DNA of 64,000 nucleotides, from contig DDEQ01000046.1 of the NCBI GenBank assembly GCA_002336105.1, forward strand, positions 41,970 to 105,969, read 5' to 3'. The translations under genes were made by a program, and so were the position numbers. This DNA comes from Chthonomonas sp. UBA1950 (GTDB lineage Bacteria > Armatimonadota > Fimbriimonadia > Fimbriimonadales > Fimbriimonadaceae). Positions 60,350 through 64,000 of this stretch are shown piece by piece. The notes below the pieces were generated by a model, which saw only the letters and a list, made by a program, of their open reading frames with translations, ran no database searches and was not told where the DNA came from. How positions within the stretch are numbered: position 1 is the first letter of the stretch; every line of letters starts with the position of its first letter.

Positions 60350-60925
60350 ATGGCAAAGATGAAGGTTCTTATTGCGGACGACGACCCGATCATCCGGTTG
60401 GATCTCAAGCAGATGCTTGAGAATCTGGGTTACGAGGTTGTCGCCGAGGCAGGCGACGGAAAGCAAGCCGTCGAAGCGGCCAGAGAGTCAAAGCCAGATG
60501 TTTGTATTTTGGACGTCAAGATGCCCGTCATGGACGGCATCGAAGCTGTAGGGATCATCACAGACGAGAACATTGCGCCAACGATTTTGTTGACGGCATA
60601 TTCCGATAAAGAACTCGTCGACCGAGCAAAGTCAGCCGGCGTTTTCGCCTATCTCGTCAAACCGTTCAAGCCAAGCGATCTGCCCCCCTCTATTGAAGTT
60701 GCACGCAGCCGTTTCGAGCAAAATCTTCAGCTCAACAAAGAGGTCAATAACCTCCAAGAAAAGCTTGAAGCTCGTAAGCTGGTTGATCGAGCTAAAGGCA
60801 TTTTGATGGATGAGCATAAGCTCAGTGAGAGCGAAGCATACCGACGAATTCAGATTCAGTCGATGAACCTCCGCAAAACAATGCGCGAAGTCGCGGAAGC
60901 GATTATTCTCGCAAAATCGATCTAG
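60350..60925 (+). CDS. ANTAR-domain response regulator (AmiR/NasR type)
   Basis: 191 aa. Receiver 1-125 with LIADDDPIIR, phospho-acceptor Asp55 in CILDVKMPVMDG, LLTAYSDKE and YLVKPFKP. A coiled-coil follows (NLQLNKEVNNLQEKLEA), then the ANTAR RNA-binding domain ~140-190: RKLVDRAKGILMDEHKLSES and AYRRIQIQSMNLRKTMREVA. ANTAR proteins bind two-hairpin RNA leaders and prevent termination when phosphorylated. No paired kinase adjoins it; the RNA target is elsewhere or unseen. A perfect hairpin overlaps its stop codon. Confidence 0.95.
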   Translation: MAKMKVLIADDDPIIRLDLKQMLENLGYEVVAEAGDGKQAVEAARESKPDVCILDVKMPVMDGIEAVGIITDENIAPTILLTAYSDKELVDRAKSAGVFAYLVKPFKPSDLPPSIEVARSRFEQNLQLNKEVNNLQEKLEARKLVDRAKGILMDEHKLSESEAYRRIQIQSMNLRKTMREVAEAIILAKSI

Positions 60926-60942
60926 GGGAACCCCCTAGATCG
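60918..60942 (+). promoter_or_regulatory. Perfect 11-bp hairpin overlapping the ANTAR stop codon
   Basis: CGATCTAGGGG (60918-60928), 3-nt AAC loop, CCCCTAGATCG (60932-60942). Contains the TAG stop at 60923-60925. No U-tract follows, so it is not a standard terminator, and its loop is not the hexaloop of known ANTAR targets. Confidence 0.55.
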
Positions 60943-61012
60943 GCCCCATACATGGCGCAAAACTTGGGACATCCTGTTTTAATCCGTCGGGTCACAGTAA
61001 TCTAGCTAGGTC

Positions 61013-62458
61013 GTGGTTCTATTCGGATTAGCCCTTGCCATTTCACCTTCTGCTACCTTAACCATTCAGCCGGATAAGGTCCTTGCTGTTGCTCCTCGTG
61101 ATGTTAATGGCTTCAGCTATGAGGCGATGCAACTCACTGATCCGAACTACTTCTCGCCAGAGAACACCGAGCTAGTCGAGCTCTGCAAACGGCTATCCAA
61201 ACACGGCGTTCTGCGAATCGGCGGAAACAGTAGCGAACTTGCGTGGTGGCAGCCAACTCCAAGTACGCCAACTCCCCCCGAAATTCTTGCGCAAGCCAAA
61301 CGGGCAGGGCCTTGGACTAACCGTCAACCCTACGCGATCACGCCTAAGGCGATTGATAACTTGGCTAAGTTCCTAAAGAAGACCGGATGGACAATCATTT
61401 ATGGACTCAATTTCGGTGCCGGGACGCCAGCCCGAGATGCGGCAGAAGCAGCATTCGTATCCAAGAAATTCGGGAAGAGTCTGAAGTATTTCCAGATCGG
61501 AAACGAACCCGACCTATACACAACATCAGACAATGGCGGAAGGCCCAAAGGCTGGAACTTTGAAAACTACAAGTCGGAGTGGCTCGCCATCGCTCACACC
61601 GTCATCGAGAAGGTTCGAGACGCGAAGTTTGGCGGCCCAGACGTCGCGAACTATTCGGATTGGGTAATCCGCTTTGGCAAGGAAGTTGGCCCGCTTATGA
61701 AAGGTCGATTGGTCGCGCTTTCCGGTCACTACTATGCGATGGGACCAGCAGGCTCTAAAACGAGCACCATTGAAAACGTTCTCAAGCCAGCGATCCGCAA
61801 TGCTAAAGGGCTCGACGAGATTCGCCCGACCTGCGAAAGCCTCGGTGCCCACTATCGAATGACGGAGGGCAACACATGCTATCGCGGTGGTCAGGCTGGC
61901 GTAAGTAACGCTCTTGCATCCGCCTTATGGGGTGCCGACTATATCCTCGAAGTCCTTGCTCATGGTGGAGAGGGCGTCAATTTTCATGGTGGCATCGGTT
62001 CCCATATCAGCATCGCACTGGGCGGTCATCTTCCTGGTGCCAGAAACGAAGCCGATATTGAGATCGCCAAAACGGGAACGTTTTACAGCCCTATTGCGGG
62101 AACTCCCCAGTTCGGCTATCAGGCAAGACCACTCTACTACGGCATGGCTCTCGCGGAGAAGTTCGCCGGAACGGCTTTCATCCAGACAACGCTTGCCGGA
62201 ACTGACGCAAACGTCACCGCCTATGCAGCCCGAGAAAATTCGGGCAAATACTTGATCGCGATCATTAACAAAGATTTGAGTAAGGACCTAACCATCACAA
62301 TCAGCGGACTTCCAAAGGCATCAGGCTACCTATCTCGACTGACAGGGCCATCTCTCGATGCGACGCAAGGGATTACGTTTGCACCGGAGGGCACTAAGAA
62401 GACTTCGATTCACTCAATCAACGTTCCTCACGGAAGCGCGGTCCTGATCCGAGCCTAG
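61013..62458 (+). CDS. GH79-like glycoside hydrolase (beta-glucuronidase/heparanase type)
   Basis: 481 aa from GTG. Signal-like N-terminus (VLFGLALAISPSATL). TIM barrel with acid/base Glu165 in FQIGNEPDLY and probable nucleophile Glu285 in MTEGNTCYRGGQAG, matching the two catalytic Glu of clan A enzymes of the GH79 type. A C-terminal beta domain follows (AAYAARENSGKYLIAIINKD-type strands). Likely removes uronic acid or related residues from polysaccharide. TAATCT lies 9 nt upstream. Specificity is not certain. Confidence 0.8.
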   Translation: MVLFGLALAISPSATLTIQPDKVLAVAPRDVNGFSYEAMQLTDPNYFSPENTELVELCKRLSKHGVLRIGGNSSELAWWQPTPSTPTPPEILAQAKRAGPWTNRQPYAITPKAIDNLAKFLKKTGWTIIYGLNFGAGTPARDAAEAAFVSKKFGKSLKYFQIGNEPDLYTTSDNGGRPKGWNFENYKSEWLAIAHTVIEKVRDAKFGGPDVANYSDWVIRFGKEVGPLMKGRLVALSGHYYAMGPAGSKTSTIENVLKPAIRNAKGLDEIRPTCESLGAHYRMTEGNTCYRGGQAGVSNALASALWGADYILEVLAHGGEGVNFHGGIGSHISIALGGHLPGARNEADIEIAKTGTFYSPIAGTPQFGYQARPLYYGMALAEKFAGTAFIQTTLAGTDANVTAYAARENSGKYLIAIINKDLSKDLTITISGLPKASGYLSRLTGPSLDATQGITFAPEGTKKTSIHSINVPHGSAVLIRA

Positions 62459-62476
62459 TGGCTTGAAGTCACCCGG

Positions 62477-62482
62477 TACCCT
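62477..62482 (+). promoter_or_regulatory. -10 box of leaderless promoter for the ABC-F gene
   Basis: TACCCT, exactly 6 nt, then GTG at 62489. Fits the pattern of other leaderless starts in the window. Confidence 0.45.
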
Positions 62483-62488
62483 ATAGGT

Positions 62489-64000
62489 GTGCTTCTAGCA
62501 GTTTCGAATATCAGTAAGACCTTTGGGGTTGACGTCATCCTGTCCGGCGCGGGCTTTCGACTCGAGTCACGGGAAAAAGTCGCATTGGTCGGTCGAAACG
62601 GAACTGGAAAGTCGACACTCTTAAAGATCATCACAGGGCAACTTGAGTCAGATTCGGGCTCGGTTCAATTTGTTAAAGGCGCGAAGGTCGGATATCTTCG
62701 ACAAGAGGCCCCGGTCGGGATGGGCCGAACGGTGCTTGAAGAAGCCGAAGAATCTGTTCAGAAAAAGCTAGAGCTTCGGGCTAGACTCGACGAACTCGAA
62801 CAAAAACTAGAAGGAGGCAACTCCTCCCCAGACGATTTGGAGGAATACAGCCTGCTCCACGAGCACTTTATGGAGCAGGAAGGCTACTCAACTGAACGCG
62901 ATATCAGAGTCGTGCTCCAGAAGATGGGTTTTGATGAGTCGGAGTTCGACAAACCTACCAGCGCCCTCAGCGGGGGTGAGAGAACCCGGCTCGCTATTGC
63001 TCGGCTGCTTCTAGAAGAACCAGACCTGCTCATACTCGACGAACCTACAAACCACCTTGATCTTCAAGCGACAGAATGGCTCGAAAGTTGGGTTCGCGGC
63101 TACCACGGGGCTGTACTCCTGGTAAGTCACGACCGGACATTTCTTGAAAACACCGCCGAGCGCGTTCTTGAGTTGCGAGACCATGCAATCAAAGCCTATC
63201 CCGGGCCGTTTGACAAATACCTCAAGCTGAAGGAAGAAGAAGAAGAAAGACAGGCCGAAGTAGCCCGAAGACAGTCCGAAGAAATCGCGAAAATGGACGA
63301 ATACGTCCGCCGATTTATGAACTCTCAGCGCACCGCCCAAGCTCGCGGACGCCTAAAACTCATGAACCGCCTCATCGAAAGCAAGGTGGAAGCACCAAAG
63401 AACGAGCGAGGCATGAAAGGCGGATTCGGCGATGCCAAACGAAGCGGAGACCTTGTCATCGTATCGGAGAAACTTACGGTTGGCTTCCCATCTGAAACAG
63501 GGACCGAATATCTCTACCAAGATTTCGACTGGACCGTTCGACAAGGTGAAAGATGGGGGATTATCGGCGACAATGGTGCTGGAAAGAGCACCCTTGTAAA
63601 GGTTGCGATGGGAATGATGGAGGCCCTTTCGGGCCGAATCAGGCTTGGAAGCAATGTTGTGGCCGGATACTTCAGCCAGGACGCAGATGATCTCGATAAG
63701 GAGATGTCGCCGCTCGATGTGATGGTCTACGAAATGGACTTGAAGCCACCCGAAGCGAGAAATCTCTTAGCAAGGTTTTTGATAACGGGTGACGATGTTT
63801 ACCGTCCGATTCGAACTCTGAGCGGTGGCGAAAAGAACAAGTTATCTCTGGCAAAACTCACCCAACTCAACCCCAATTTACTCGTGCTTGACGAACCTAC
63901 GAACCACCTTGACATGGCTAGTCGCGAGGCTCTTGGCGAAGTTCTGAAGGAATATAAAGGGACGCTGGTTGTGGTCAGTCACGACCGATGGCTCCTAAGC
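62489..64000 (+). CDS. ABC-F family ATPase (partial; runs off the right edge)
   Basis: 504 codons from GTG with no stop before the window end. Two ABC cassettes: first with Walker A GRNGTGKST, signature LSGGERTR, Walker B LLILDEPTNHLD; second with GDNGAGKST, LSGGEKNK and LLVLDEPTNHLD. The linker between (FMNSQRTAQARGRLKLMNRL) is the ABC-F P-site-tRNA-interaction motif region. No transmembrane domain. Acts on ribosomes as a translation factor of the Uup/YfmR type, possibly protecting against stalling or antibiotics. The C-terminal end is outside the window. Confidence 0.95.
   Translation, partial: MLLAVSNISKTFGVDVILSGAGFRLESREKVALVGRNGTGKSTLLKIITGQLESDSGSVQFVKGAKVGYLRQEAPVGMGRTVLEEAEESVQKKLELRARLDELEQKLEGGNSSPDDLEEYSLLHEHFMEQEGYSTERDIRVVLQKMGFDESEFDKPTSALSGGERTRLAIARLLLEEPDLLILDEPTNHLDLQATEWLESWVRGYHGAVLLVSHDRTFLENTAERVLELRDHAIKAYPGPFDKYLKLKEEEEERQAEVARRQSEEIAKMDEYVRRFMNSQRTAQARGRLKLMNRLIESKVEAPKNERGMKGGFGDAKRSGDLVIVSEKLTVGFPSETGTEYLYQDFDWTVRQGERWGIIGDNGAGKSTLVKVAMGMMEALSGRIRLGSNVVAGYFSQDADDLDKEMSPLDVMVYEMDLKPPEARNLLARFLITGDDVYRPIRTLSGGEKNKLSLAKLTQLNPNLLVLDEPTNHLDMASREALGEVLKEYKGTLVVVSHDRWLLS

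Overview
The window is a 64 kb piece of a free-living, diderm-type bacterial chromosome of mid GC content. It is densely coded on both strands, with many 4-30 nt gene overlaps. The mix of genes fits Armatimonadota (Fimbriimonadia-like) better than any other group I can think of. That mix includes DUF1559-type pseudopilins, a PEP-CTERM protein, copper-amine-oxidase-N stalk domains, many GGDEF/HD-GYP/PilZ proteins, secreted carbohydrate-active enzymes and many first genes without a Shine-Dalgarno. The taxon is an inference; no marker gene in the window settles it.

Layout. 1-5.3 kb: a PepSY membrane protein overlapping carA, an ECF sigma/anti-sigma pair, small secreted proteins and a lone receiver. 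5.6-8.9 kb: an envelope-sugar cluster (PglC-like phosphoglycosyl transferase, UDP-glucose dehydrogenase, UDP-glucuronate decarboxylase) whose divergent promoter region holds a perfect 14-bp palindrome. 8.9-21 kb: an OPT-like transporter, an M3 peptidase, a sigma factor fused to a degenerate GGDEF domain behind pilC, an M20 hydrolase, cyclophilin, a beta-barrel, a Ser/Thr-linker lipoprotein and an amidohydrolase. 21-25 kb: an overlapping operon HTH - zinc-ribbon/TPR - TPR - PilZ. 25-33 kb: a PEP-CTERM protein after an AT-rich gap, gcvT, a membrane protein, an orphan phage terminase plus portal pair, then an NtrB-like kinase and an NtrC-like activator that lacks its DNA-binding domain. 33.5-33.9 kb: a c-di-AMP (ydaO/yuaA) riboswitch with a distant terminator in front of a REC-PAS-GGDEF cyclase. 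35-38 kb: a GH43-like and a DNRLRE-like protein. 37.8-42 kb: a family 4 UDG, a HIT protein and a CpxRA/CpxP-like set. 42-47 kb: metabolic genes and trhO. 47-51 kb: a compact operon of Cys-rich secreted protein, pseudopilin, DsbA-like oxidoreductase and membrane-anchored protein. 51.5 kb: a tRNA with CAT anticodon that looks like tRNA-Ile2. 51.6-64 kb: a pectate-lyase-fold protein, a FIST-like protein, a stalk-domain protein, HD-GYP plus PilZ, a DapA-family enzyme, an ANTAR regulator, a GH79-like glycosidase and an ABC-F ATPase cut by the window end.

The recurring theme is nucleotide second messengers and the cell surface. There is one intact diguanylate cyclase, one intact HD-GYP phosphodiesterase, two PilZ effectors, a GGDEF-derived domain on a sigma factor and a c-di-AMP riboswitch, alongside pilus, exopolysaccharide and secreted-protein genes. 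A second theme is translation signals. At least seven genes show a TANNNT-type -10 box exactly 6 nt before ATG/GTG with no ribosome binding site, which points to leaderless mRNAs, while operon-internal genes often carry good Shine-Dalgarno sequences.
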